Of a stretch of 19,807 nt of DNA, positions 8,286-15,070 are shown piece by piece. The stretch is from Geothermovivens sp964644845 (GTDB lineage: Bacteria > Zhuqueibacterota > Zhuqueibacteria > Oleimicrobiales > Geothermoviventaceae). Under the pieces are notes generated by a model. The model saw only the letters and a list, made by a program, of their open reading frames with translations, did not search any database and had not been told where the DNA came from. The stretch spans positions 1-19,807 of the forward strand of contig CAZXXS010000033.1 of NCBI GenBank assembly GCA_964644845.1. The letters are read 5' to 3'. Positions within the stretch are counted from its first letter, which is position 1. Each line of letters starts with the position of its first letter. The translations under genes and the position numbers were made by a program.

Positions 8286-9728
8286 CTACAAGTCCCCTGA
8301 ATGTTCCCCGGTCCGAGGTCTCTCGTTCTCCAGTTCTTTCGCGAGTCGCCTCCAGCGTCGGTGGAAGCTTCGGCGTGCTGGTCGCGGGAAGGCGCGTGTC
8401 TTGCTCCAAACGGGGACGGGCAATTCTTTCGCGTGCGGGACGAACAGGCGCAGAAAAAGCCTCAACAGCCTTTCGGCAAAGCGGTAAAAACGAGGCCGAC
8501 TGGACCCGAACGCCCACAGCCGAAACGCTGTACGTTCCAACCACCAGTCAGAGAGATTGTGATGAATCCGGTTGCGCAAAACCAACAGCAAATGGTGGAT
8601 GTCGATTTTCACCGGGCAGATCTCGGAGCAAGCACCACACAGGGAGGACGCAAACGGCAGCTGGTAACCCACGTTCAGACCGCGGTACAGCGGAGTAAGC
8701 ACCGAACCGATTGGCCCTTGGTACACCCAACCGTAGGCATGGCCACCAACCCGCTGGAAAATCGGGCACACGTTGAGGCAGGCACCACAGCGAATGCAGT
8801 GCAGCGCCGAGACCATTTCGTCGTCGTCGAGGATCTCCGTGCGTCCATTGTCGAGCAAAACAACGTGGACTTCTTCAGGTCCCTCGTGCTCACCTTCACG
8901 CCGCGGGGAGCGAATCAGATTCACGTAGCACGGCAAACGCTGGGCCGTGCTGCTGATGCTGAGAAGGTTCAGAAAAACCCGCAGATCCTGCAGGGTTGGA
9001 ATTACCTTCTCGATGCCGAGAAGAGCCACGTGCACCTTGGGTGCTGTCGTCGTCAAACGGGCGTTGCCTTCGTTCTCCACAATCACGATGGTGCCGGTCT
9101 CGGCGACGGCGAAGTTGGCACCAGTGATACCCATCTCAGCGGTCAGAAACGCGTCCCGCAGCTTCTCCCGAGCAATGCGGGTCAGGCTTTCGGGATCCTC
9201 GGTGTAAGGCACGCCGAGCTTTTCGGCGAAAATGCGCCCCACGTCCTGGCGACTGCGGTGCATGGCCGGTGTAACAATGTGAAACGGCGGTTCACCGGAA
9301 AGCTGCTGGATGTACTCGCCGAGGTCCGTCTCTACAGGCCGGATTTTCCGTTCTTCGAGAAATGCGTTGAGTCCGACCTCCTCGCTCGTCATGCTTTTGG
9401 ACTTGACCGCCGTCCAGACGTTGTGTTTGCGAGCGATCTCCAGGATTTCGTTGCGAGCCTCCTCCGTGTCGCGGGCCCAGTGCACTTTCACGCCGTTGGC
9501 CGTGAGGTTGCGTTCCAGCTGCAGTAAGTAGGTGTCCAGGTTGGCCATCACGTGGGCTTTGATGCGACTGGCCGCATCGCGTAGCTGTTGCCAGTGCGGC
9601 ATCTCGGCTACAATCTGCGCCCGTTTCACGAGCACCTCGTCGCACGCCTTTCTCAACACCGTTTGCAGGTGCTCGTCGGCCAGGCTTTCGCGAATGTTCA
9701 TTTTGAAGTAGCGCGGATCTGCTTTCAT
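8286..9728 (-). CDS. lutB: Lactate utilisation iron-sulfur protein B
   Basis: Central LutABC subunit of 480 aa: an N-terminal LUD domain (about 60-300, with TGANFAVAETGTIVIVENEGN at 202-222) followed by a ferredoxin-like part. The first cluster motif is C311-x2-C314-x2-C317-x3-C321P, and the second is C364-x2-C367-x3-C371P with VKIDIHHLL after it, both as in LutB/YkgF proteins. The C-terminal tail is basic (RPARRSFHRRWRRL). The ATG overlaps the lutA stop as ATGA. It is thought to pass electrons from lactate to the respiratory chain. Length matches family members of about 475-480 aa. Confidence 0.93.
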   Translation of the reverse strand: MKADPRYFKMNIRESLADEHLQTVLRKACDEVLVKRAQIVAEMPHWQQLRDAASRIKAHVMANLDTYLLQLERNLTANGVKVHWARDTEEARNEILEIARKHNVWTAVKSKSMTSEEVGLNAFLEERKIRPVETDLGEYIQQLSGEPPFHIVTPAMHRSRQDVGRIFAEKLGVPYTEDPESLTRIAREKLRDAFLTAEMGITGANFAVAETGTIVIVENEGNARLTTTAPKVHVALLGIEKVIPTLQDLRVFLNLLSISSTAQRLPCYVNLIRSPRREGEHEGPEEVHVVLLDNGRTEILDDDEMVSALHCIRCGACLNVCPIFQRVGGHAYGWVYQGPIGSVLTPLYRGLNVGYQLPFASSLCGACSEICPVKIDIHHLLLVLRNRIHHNLSDWWLERTAFRLWAFGSSRPRFYRFAERLLRLFLRLFVPHAKELPVPVWSKTRAFPRPARRSFHRRWRRLAKELENERPRTGEHSGDL

Positions 9729-10471
9729 GACCCGCTACCCCTTGCCGAAGGTGGCATGAGGCCGCTAAGCACGTGCACAATGTGCAAAGCCCGCAACGGC
9801 AGGTTCTGCCGGTCGATGATGCCCTGCAGGTGCATCATGCAACTGACGTCGTTCATTACGACGTAATCGGCATTCACAGCCAGGGCCTGCCGGACCTTGT
9901 ACTCACCCATCGAGGTGGAAAGCAAAGGGTACTTGACAGAGAAAGTGCCACCGAAACCGCAACAGGCCTCAGCGTCTTTCATCGGCACGAATTCCAGACC
10001 GCGTACGTGCTTGAGCAACTCAAGTGGCTCGTTGCGCACACCGAGTTCCCGCAACAGATGGCAAGCTGCGTGGTAGGTGACGCGTCCCTCGAAATGTGCC
10101 CCCACGTCAGTGATGCCCATTTTCTTGACCAAAAACTCGCTGAATTCGTAGAAGCGCCCACCGATTTCAGCGACTTCCTGAGGCGTGTACTTCTTGAATT
10201 TGAGTTGCCGGTAGAAAATGCGTACCATGCTGATGCACGACCCAGAGGGCCCAACCACTAGCGGCGCATCCCGGAAGACGTCCAGGAAATGCTCAGCCAC
10301 AACCGCCGCTTCGTCGAAGTAGCCGGAGTTGAAAGCTGGCTGGCCACAACAGGTTTGCGCCGCGGGGTACTCCAGCTCGAAACCCAGGCGTGTTAGAATG
10401 CGAGCCATGCCCTCGCCCACTTCCGGGTAGAACTGGTCCACCAGGCAGGGGATGAAAAGCCACACCTTCAT
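9725..10471 (-). CDS. lutA: Lactate utilisation protein A, cysteine-rich CCG-domain protein
   Basis: First subunit of the LutABC lactate oxidation system. Two cysteine-rich (CCG) repeats are visible: C9, TCCGQPAFNSGY (40-51) and C79 in GPSGSC; then HAAC137 and EACCGFGGTFSVKYP (168-182). These bind iron-sulfur clusters in related heterodisulfide-reductase and glycolate-oxidase subunits. 248 aa is a normal length. The ATG overlaps the stop of the upstream TIM-barrel gene as ATGA, and its own stop overlaps lutB the same way. Glycolate oxidase iron-sulfur subunit GlcF is related, but the adjacent LUD-domain genes make LutA the better call. Confidence 0.93.
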   Translation of the reverse strand: MKVWLFIPCLVDQFYPEVGEGMARILTRLGFELEYPAAQTCCGQPAFNSGYFDEAAVVAEHFLDVFRDAPLVVGPSGSCISMVRIFYRQLKFKKYTPQEVAEIGGRFYEFSEFLVKKMGITDVGAHFEGRVTYHAACHLLRELGVRNEPLELLKHVRGLEFVPMKDAEACCGFGGTFSVKYPLLSTSMGEYKVRQALAVNADYVVMNDVSCMMHLQGIIDRQNLPLRALHIVHVLSGLMPPSARGSGS

Positions 10472-11340
10472 GCAGCTTCCTCGCTGACCGCTTTCTCGAC
10501 GATTCTCTTAAGACGATCCATGCAGATCCGGCTCGCGTATTCGGCCTTTTCCGAGAAACCACGTCCGCCTGGTGTGCGACGTACCTCTTCTGGCAATTCT
10601 TCAGGTCGCCAGTGTGTTTCCAGGGACACGAAGCCGCGGTAGCCATCACGCAGCAGAGCGCGAATCTGTCCCTCGATGTTCACACCTCCCTCACCCACGA
10701 TGGCGTGTTCCACCTCGCCCGTGTCAGGATTGACACGGGCATCCTTAATGTGCACATGAGCCACGTACTGCTTGACGGCTTCGTAGCCCCGTTCAAAATC
10801 GCGTTGTCCCCTGGTGCGGTAGAAGTCGTTCTGCGGATCCCAGCAAGCCTTCGCCAGCGGCGAATCCACTTTTCCCAGAAAAAGCGCCAGTTCCTCGCCC
10901 GTGCCGATGGTGCAAGCATCCTCGTTCTCAACAACCAACCGGATGCCAAGCCGCTGTGCCAAGAAAAGCGCCTTGTCGTAGGTAGCAAGCAACAAATCCA
11001 TTCGGTCCTCAAGCGACCCGTTGCGCCAGAACGTGAAGGTGCGCACCGTGTCACAGCCCAGGTGCTCGGCAATCTCGATGCAGCGGCCGAGGATGCGGAG
11101 ATGACCGTCCACCTCCTCCGGCTGACACTTCAGGAAAGGCGAGGCGATGGCACTGACAACAAGCCGGGTCCCCGAAAGCACGTGCCGAATGTCGTCGATG
11201 TGCTGCTTCGTCAGCTTTTCAACCGGCGTGTTCCACACCGAACGGATTTCCACTCCGTCGAGGCCGAATTCCTCTGCGAAGGCGACAGCCTTCTCAAAGT
11301 CCTGACTTACTTCATCGGTAATGACGGAAAGTTTGAACAC
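10468..11340 (-). CDS. Sugar phosphate isomerase/epimerase-like TIM barrel
   Basis: Xylose-isomerase-like TIM barrel of the AP endonuclease family 2 superfamily, which includes hydroxypyruvate isomerases, ketose 3-epimerases and inosose dehydratases. Likely metal ligands are E138 (RLVVENED), D168 (KACWDPQN), H197 (HVHIKD) and E241 (FVSLETHW). VGEGGVNIEGQI (215-226) is the usual GxGxxD/N-like segment before the last strand. It is 290 aa, normal for the family. The GTG start has AGGAGG 5 nt upstream and lies 12 nt after the nitroreductase stop. It probably interconverts an intermediate of the pathway served by the symporter and kinase. The family is clear but members differ widely in substrate. 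Confidence 0.85.
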   Translation of the reverse strand: MFKLSVITDEVSQDFEKAVAFAEEFGLDGVEIRSVWNTPVEKLTKQHIDDIRHVLSGTRLVVSAIASPFLKCQPEEVDGHLRILGRCIEIAEHLGCDTVRTFTFWRNGSLEDRMDLLLATYDKALFLAQRLGIRLVVENEDACTIGTGEELALFLGKVDSPLAKACWDPQNDFYRTRGQRDFERGYEAVKQYVAHVHIKDARVNPDTGEVEHAIVGEGGVNIEGQIRALLRDGYRGFVSLETHWRPEELPEEVRRTPGGRGFSEKAEYASRICMDRLKRIVEKAVSEEAA

Positions 11341-11352
11341 GGTACCTCCTGG

Positions 11353-11946
11353 TCAGTCGACAAGCTTCTGCCCGTAGCGATTTCGATGCGCCACCGCGTT
11401 CAGGGGGCGCTTGGGCACGTGATGAACACCCTGATCATCCCGGTAATAACGGATCGAGTCGCGCATGGGCTCGGCCACGGCCGTTTCGGCGGGCACTCCC
11501 AAGGCGAGCACCGAATCGATTTCGCAGTGCTGCGGAATTTCCAGGGTTTTGTAGAGAGCGTTGCGGTCGAGCGAAGCAATCCAGCAACTTCCGAAACCCG
11601 CTTCCAGGGCCACAAGGATCATGTTTTCGATGGCTGCGCCGGCGTCGTGGTACCCACCGTCTGGGCGAATTTTGCGGTTGATGAGCGTCACAACGTAAGC
11701 CGTTGGACGTTCGCCCTCCTTCGGCGTACCTTCTGGGCCCAGGTAAGCCGCCCAGCGCGTGGCGGCAAAAACCTGCGGCAGAAGACCAGGGTCGTTCACC
11801 ACAACGAACTCCAGCGGCTGCAGATTCCCGCCTGAGGGGGCCATCCGGCCGGCGTCCACCATCCTGACCAACACCTGGTCCGGCAACGGATCTTGCTTGA
11901 AACGGCGGATCGTTCTGCGCTTCAGGATCAGATCGTACACGGACAT
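11353..11946 (-). CDS. Nitroreductase-family FMN oxidoreductase
   Basis: FMN-dependent NAD(P)H oxidoreductase of the nitroreductase fold. Visible features are RRTIRRF (10-16) binding the FMN phosphate, MAPSGGNLQPLEFVVV (35-50), GGYHDAGAAIENMIL (97-111) and GFGSCWI (117-123). I chose the ATG at 11944-11946 because GGAGGTGA lies just upstream and the protein starts with the standard MSVYDLILKRRTIR. An upstream in-frame GTG at 12270 would add 108 residues of non-family sequence across the leader region. The resulting 197 aa is normal. It is the first gene of the operon, 12 nt before the TIM-barrel gene. Its role there is unclear: it may reduce an enone, quinone or nitro compound, or recycle a flavin. 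Confidence 0.85.
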   Translation of the reverse strand: MSVYDLILKRRTIRRFKQDPLPDQVLVRMVDAGRMAPSGGNLQPLEFVVVNDPGLLPQVFAATRWAAYLGPEGTPKEGERPTAYVVTLINRKIRPDGGYHDAGAAIENMILVALEAGFGSCWIASLDRNALYKTLEIPQHCEIDSVLALGVPAETAVAEPMRDSIRYYRDDQGVHHVPKRPLNAVAHRNRYGQKLVD

Positions 11947-12134
11947 GGTCACCTCCGGTCTGCACGTGGCCACCGTGAACTCCGTCCGGCATGGAGAGCT
12001 CCCCCGCAGAAATTTCGCAGGCGCTAAAAGTTCGAACCAGCATCCGTCCCAGCACAAGGCGCGAGACGTTCGTGCTTTGGAACCATGTGAATTCTTCGAT
12101 TCCGCGGTAAAGCTCCGCTCACCGCGCCTTGTTT
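11947..12134 (-). promoter_or_regulatory. Candidate structured 5' leader RNA of the operon
   Basis: The transcript starting at the predicted promoter would have a leader of about 185 nt before the nitroreductase ATG. Its first bases hold ACAAGGCGCG (12132-12123), perfectly complementary to CGCGCCTTGT (12063-12054). This gives a 10-bp stem closing a loop of 59 nt that contains smaller stems such as GCGG/CCGC. The 3' arm also overlaps an alternative hairpin AGCAC/GTGCT (12076-12072 with 12055-12051), so the two structures compete. The ribosome binding site GGAGGTGA is at the far end. This is the shape of a cis-acting switch, but I do not recognise a known riboswitch class and the pairing has no comparative support here. 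Confidence 0.35.
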
Positions 12135-12165
12135 CAAAAGTAGCGAAATGGTCACAAAGATGCAA
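12135..12165 (-). promoter_or_regulatory. Bacteroidota-type promoter of the eight-gene operon
   Basis: Read on the minus strand, TTG (12165-12163) is followed after 20 nt by TACTTTTG (12142-12135), an exact match to the Bacteroidota -7 consensus TAnnTTTG at near the usual spacing to its -33 element. Transcription would begin a few bases downstream, near 12130. It is the only such match I see upstream of the nitroreductase gene. Confidence 0.5.
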
Positions 12166-12332
12166 CGAAAACGGCTCTTGCCGGCGATTGACCAGCCCCG
12201 CTCCGTCAGGTGAAAACATCTTCATCAAGCCTGTTCCACCCCAGGGAGCAGTTGGCTGCCTCCGGCGCAAGCCCCGTGCGACCCCAGCAAGCGCAACAGC
12301 GTGGCGGCCCGCCAGGTGTCAGTCTCACCGTA

Positions 12333-12420
12333 GCCGAGTCGCCTTCAGGCGGCGCCCCTTCTTCCTGAAGCCCGGGGATTGATCCCCGGGCGCACATCCC
12401 CAGATCTCCATTCATCTCCA
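12333..12420 (-). repeat. Two-hairpin intergenic repeat, copy A
   Basis: On the minus strand the core is GGGGATCAATCCCCGGGCT, then a 15-nt spacer, then GCCGCCTGAAGGCGAC. The first module folds as a 9-bp stem GCCCGGGGA/TCCCCGGGC with a 4-nt loop (12370-12391), the second as CGCC/GGCG with a 4-nt loop (12340-12351). The flank GGAGATGAATGGAGATCTGG lies upstream of the core. Copy A shares its core, spacer length and both flanks with copy B. Confidence 0.75.
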
Positions 12421-12524
12421 CATTTCCTTTTTCCTTGGAGACCAGATCGTCGCCACCGCGCCAAAGGCTGACCAGGCTGGGGCCGTTGCAGCAAGAAAAG
12501 GTGCAGGTGTCTTTTTCCGCGGCA

Positions 12525-12568
12525 GAATAAATTCCCCCGCTGGACCGACTCCGTCCGCCTACGCGGAC
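12525..12568 (+). repeat. Two-hairpin intergenic repeat, copy E
   Basis: On the plus strand AATAAATTCCCCCGCT is followed by a spacer and then GTCCGC-CTAC-GCGGAC, a 6-bp stem with a 4-nt loop (12553-12568). The order of modules matches copies A-D but the first module has lost its own palindrome. Orientation is opposite to A, B and C. Confidence 0.5.
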
Positions 12569-12741
12569 GTGGTCGCGCAGAAACAGCCCCTAAGCAGCTA
12601 AGGCTCTCCCGGGCTCCTCAAATCCCTTGTACGGGTAGCACCTGGTGTGCCGCAGAGGTGGCTGTGACGTTTCGAGGAGATGCTGGGGACTGGTGGAGAT
12701 GTGGGGATGAAACGAAAGACTACCAACTCGCTACACCCGAA

Positions 12742-12835
12742 GCCGAGCCGCCTTCAAGCGGCGCACCTTTTCCCTGCAGCCCGGGGATTGATCCCCGGGC
12801 GGGAAGGCATCCCCCAATCCCCATTCGTCTCCGGA
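12742..12835 (-). repeat. Two-hairpin intergenic repeat, copy B
   Basis: On the minus strand the core GGGGATCAATCCCCGGGCT is identical to copy A. It is followed by a 15-nt spacer and GCCGCTTGAAGGCGGC. The 9-bp stem lies at 12779-12800 and the second stem at about 12749-12763. The flanks (CATCCCC and CCATTCRTCTCC on the plus strand) also match copy A, so A and B are duplicates of a unit of about 90 bp. Confidence 0.75.
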
Positions 12836-13005
12836 TCTCCTTCACCGAGTACGAGATCGTGCGGGGAAGACCGCCACGCACCCCGGACGTGCAAGACCGG
12901 AAGTTACGATGTGACGTCCGGTTGCGGACCGGCTTCGGTTCGCGAATGTTCTCTCCAGCAGCACACTGAACTTTGTCGCTGGTCACCCCCCGTATCCGCC
13001 TTTCG

Positions 13006-13069
13006 CCGAGGATTGAAGCCCCCAGCTACCTCAGATGAAAACCGGCTGAAGCCGGTTTGGCGTGCTGGG
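13006..13069 (+). repeat. Two-hairpin intergenic repeat, copy D
   Basis: On the plus strand GAGGATTGAAGCCCCCAGCT is followed by a short spacer and AAACCGGC-TGAA-GCCGGTTT, an 8-bp perfect stem with a TGAA loop (13039-13058). An outer stem CCCAGC/GCTGGG (13021-13026 with 13064-13069) encloses the second hairpin. The module order and the CTGAAG centre match copies A and C. Confidence 0.6.
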
Positions 13070-13153
13070 TGTACTCTGCTGCTTGGCGCACAGGCCGTGT
13101 TCGCGTTACACGACCGACTGGTACCCCCGCTAAGTGTACTACCCTCCGCAAAG

Positions 13154-13212
13154 AAGTCGCCTTCAGGCGGCGCCGCCCGTTTCCGTAGCCCGGAAATTTC
13201 ACCCTCAGGTGG
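13154..13212 (-). repeat. Two-hairpin intergenic repeat, copy C, possible terminator
   Basis: On the minus strand GAAATTTCCGGGCT is followed by a 15-nt spacer and GCCGCCTGAAGGCGAC, the same second module as copy A. The stem CGCC/GGCG (13158-13169) is followed by ACTTCTTT. Lying about 90 nt after the ThuA gene stop, it may serve as that gene's terminator, although the T run is interrupted. An extra small stem CACC/GGTG sits at 13200-13211. Confidence 0.55.
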
Positions 13213-13255
13213 AACTTGTCCGCAGTGTTCAAGGGTACCGCAACCTGTACCGAAG

Positions 13256-13975
13256 TTACAGTTTCCCAGCCGCCCAGAGCGTGCCACGCACGAACGTCGT
13301 CTCGAAACCAGGCACGCGCATGGCCTTGGTGTCGTGTCCTAAGACCGTGTGGAACACCCTGCCTTTACCGTAACTTTTTACGAGCAGGATTGGGTAGTCG
13401 CGATCCTTATCCCTGGAATGGGCTGTAGCCAGTACGTGGTAGTCCGAAAAGCTGGTCAGATCCCGGTAGAGTTCGTCTGTGGTCGCAAAGTCATCCAATC
13501 CGTTGGTGATGGGGTGGTCTCCGTCCACGATGTGCACGATGAAACGCCCGTAGTGGTCGTGCCCCGCCCCCTCACGCCAAGCGAGCCCGATCATTTCCTC
13601 GAACTCCCGCCACCCCGGAAAGGCGTTGTCCGAAGCGTGCACAACCACAAGTCCTTTACCCTCGTCCCGCACCAGGCGAATCAACGCCTCTTCCATCTCT
13701 TTCGGCCATCTTTCACGGCGGTTGTAGTTCAGCACAATCGCGTCGTAGCCCTTCATCGCTTCCGTTTCCAAAGTGGCCGGTTCTTCGGTAACCACAACCT
13801 TCACCCCAGCCCTTTCCAGCTCTTCACGGAGAACCGGTGTCGTGGCTTTCCAATCGTGATTGTTCTCGCCAGTGACCAAGAGAACTTTGGCCACCGGACG
13901 GCCTTTTCCCCCTGCCATCACTCCAACCCCAAACGCACAAACAACCAAAAAACCAACAAGTACTTTGCCGAACAT
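13256..13975 (-). CDS. Secreted ThuA-like domain protein
   Basis: Protein of the ThuA family (class I glutamine-amidotransferase-like fold), often found near sugar-utilisation genes and of poorly defined function. Residues 1-21 form a signal peptide (MFGKVLVGFLVVCAFGVGVMA), so it acts in the periplasm or outside. Family motifs are VLLVTGENNHDWKAT (31-45), VVHASDNAF (111-119), GHDHYGRF (138-145), DHPITNGL (153-160) and GKGRVFHTVLGHD (203-215). I chose the ATG at 13973-13975 because GAGGAGG sits 6 nt upstream; a longer frame to 14026 adds 17 residues and would spoil the signal peptide. At 239 aa it is a single domain without the extra heme or PQQ modules sometimes fused to ThuA. It is 137 nt downstream of the flavoprotein gene and may belong to that transcript. 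Confidence 0.82.
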   Translation of the reverse strand: MFGKVLVGFLVVCAFGVGVMAGGKGRPVAKVLLVTGENNHDWKATTPVLREELERAGVKVVVTEEPATLETEAMKGYDAIVLNYNRRERWPKEMEEALIRLVRDEGKGLVVVHASDNAFPGWREFEEMIGLAWREGAGHDHYGRFIVHIVDGDHPITNGLDDFATTDELYRDLTSFSDYHVLATAHSRDKDRDYPILLVKSYGKGRVFHTVLGHDTKAMRVPGFETTFVRGTLWAAGKL

Positions 13976-14112
13976 GCTTGCCTCCTCATCTTGTGGGAGG
14001 AACCTTTGAGCGCAAAACCCCGTCACACACCGACTGGCTCAATTCGCCTCCAGCCAGTCCGAACGACAGCGCCCCCTGCACACGCGGGAGTCGACAGAAC
14101 ACACCCGTGGCA

Positions 14113-15063
14113 TCAAAAGGGGAAGAAGATTTTCGGAAAACTGTATTTTGGCACCTTGGCCAGCGTGTACGGTCGGCCCGTCAAGATGGCTCTCGCTGCC
14201 TGCAAACCGCTCAAAATCGAGGGGTAGATCCCCTCGCCCATGTCCAGCGTTGCGACAGCCGCGGCGTCGCCGACCAAGAAAGCCCCTTCGTGCTCCACAA
14301 CAGCCCCCTCGTGACGCAGGTAGTACTGGTAACCTTTCGGACGGGGAGCGTAGTCGCCGCCGACGAGCCCTTTTCGGTGCAACTTTTCGACGAAAAATCC
14401 CCAGTGCTCCCGGATGTCCTGGCCTCGCTCGCGCAGGCTCTGCAATTTCCCGCCGATGCCCAGGTTCAGCACACCTTCCGCTTTCGGCACGTACCAGGAG
14501 TAACCGGGTAAATCGCGATCGAAAAACCACAGGTAGCAGCGGGAATCCCGGTAGCTGTAGGGGAACTCCTCTTCCAGCGTCACAATCAACCGCGCCGGGT
14601 CGCGCGGGTGAAGGTCGCGAAAAAACGTCCGGTAAACAGGGCAGTACGTTCCTCCCGCGCCCACCAGCGTACGACAACGGTACTTGCCATCGATCACGAA
14701 GGTTCCACCGACCCGCTCGATGTGTCTGACCTCGTGCACCTCTACCGGCACGGCTGCGCGCTCCAGCAGCCAGCGGTCGAACTCGACCCGGCGAATCGAA
14801 TACTGCCTTGTGGGTACCGACACACGCTTACCCCACAGATGGAAGTGCAAAGCGTTGTACCGCAGGATGCCGTAGGGGTACGCACCGGCCTTCGTGCCAA
14901 GGGCGCGGAAGATGGCTGGCGTAAGCCAACCGGCACATAACTTGACACGCGGGAAAGAACGCTTCTCCAGAATCAGGACGTCTCGGCCCGCACGTGCAAG
15001 AACGCCAGCACACGTGCTCCCCGCTGGGCCGGCACCAACGACGATGATTTCGCGCTCAATCAT
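14113..15063 (-). CDS. Geranylgeranyl-reductase-type FAD-dependent oxidoreductase
   Basis: Flavoprotein of the GGR/p-hydroxybenzoate-hydroxylase fold. GAGPAG in VVGAGPAGSTCAG (8-20) binds the FAD ADP part, E33-K34 ends the second strand, LCAGWLTP (42-49) takes the place of the family's CGGG-type segment, VGAGG (134-138) and FLVGDAAAVATLDMGEGIYP (262-281) complete FAD binding. At 316 aa it ends soon after the third FAD motif, shorter than archaeal or plant GGRs of about 390-450 aa. The end KYSFPKIFFPF is aromatic and may touch the membrane. The gene starts 7 nt after the cfa stop, with its GAGG ribosome binding site at the cfa end, so the two are coupled. A lipid or isoprenoid double bond is a reasonable target given the partner, but this is inference. 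Confidence 0.82.
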   Translation of the reverse strand: MIEREIIVVGAGPAGSTCAGVLARAGRDVLILEKRSFPRVKLCAGWLTPAIFRALGTKAGAYPYGILRYNALHFHLWGKRVSVPTRQYSIRRVEFDRWLLERAAVPVEVHEVRHIERVGGTFVIDGKYRCRTLVGAGGTYCPVYRTFFRDLHPRDPARLIVTLEEEFPYSYRDSRCYLWFFDRDLPGYSWYVPKAEGVLNLGIGGKLQSLRERGQDIREHWGFFVEKLHRKGLVGGDYAPRPKGYQYYLRHEGAVVEHEGAFLVGDAAAVATLDMGEGIYPSILSGLQAARAILTGRPYTLAKVPKYSFPKIFFPF

Positions 15064-15070
15064 TAGGTCC

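Larger units (their letters stand above)
12166..13255. other. Long gene-free region carrying a repeat island
   Basis: About 1.1 kb between the operon promoter and the ThuA gene stop has no reading frame with a ribosome binding site or protein-like composition. It is filled with five copies of a two-hairpin repeat (listed separately), their degenerate flanks, and a pair of G-rich direct repeats near 12676-12710. It should contain the terminator of the ThuA gene on its right side; repeat copy C is the best candidate. Confidence 0.65.

Noticed and set aside
12028..12040. TTCGAACC as a possible tRNA T-loop
   Set aside because: The flanking bases do not form a T stem, and no D arm, anticodon arm or acceptor stem can be built on either side. 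The similar GGTTCGAACC at 16133-16142 is inside cfa and encodes part of its protein.
11947..12270. N-terminal extension of the nitroreductase to an upstream GTG
   Set aside because: The extra 108 residues match no part of the family, while the internal ATG has a strong ribosome binding site and gives the standard N-terminus. The extension would also span the predicted promoter and leader.
12333..13212. CRISPR array in the repeat-rich region
   Set aside because: The repeats are in both orientations, differ in sequence, and are spaced irregularly by 100-200 nt. There are no equal-length spacers and no cas genes.
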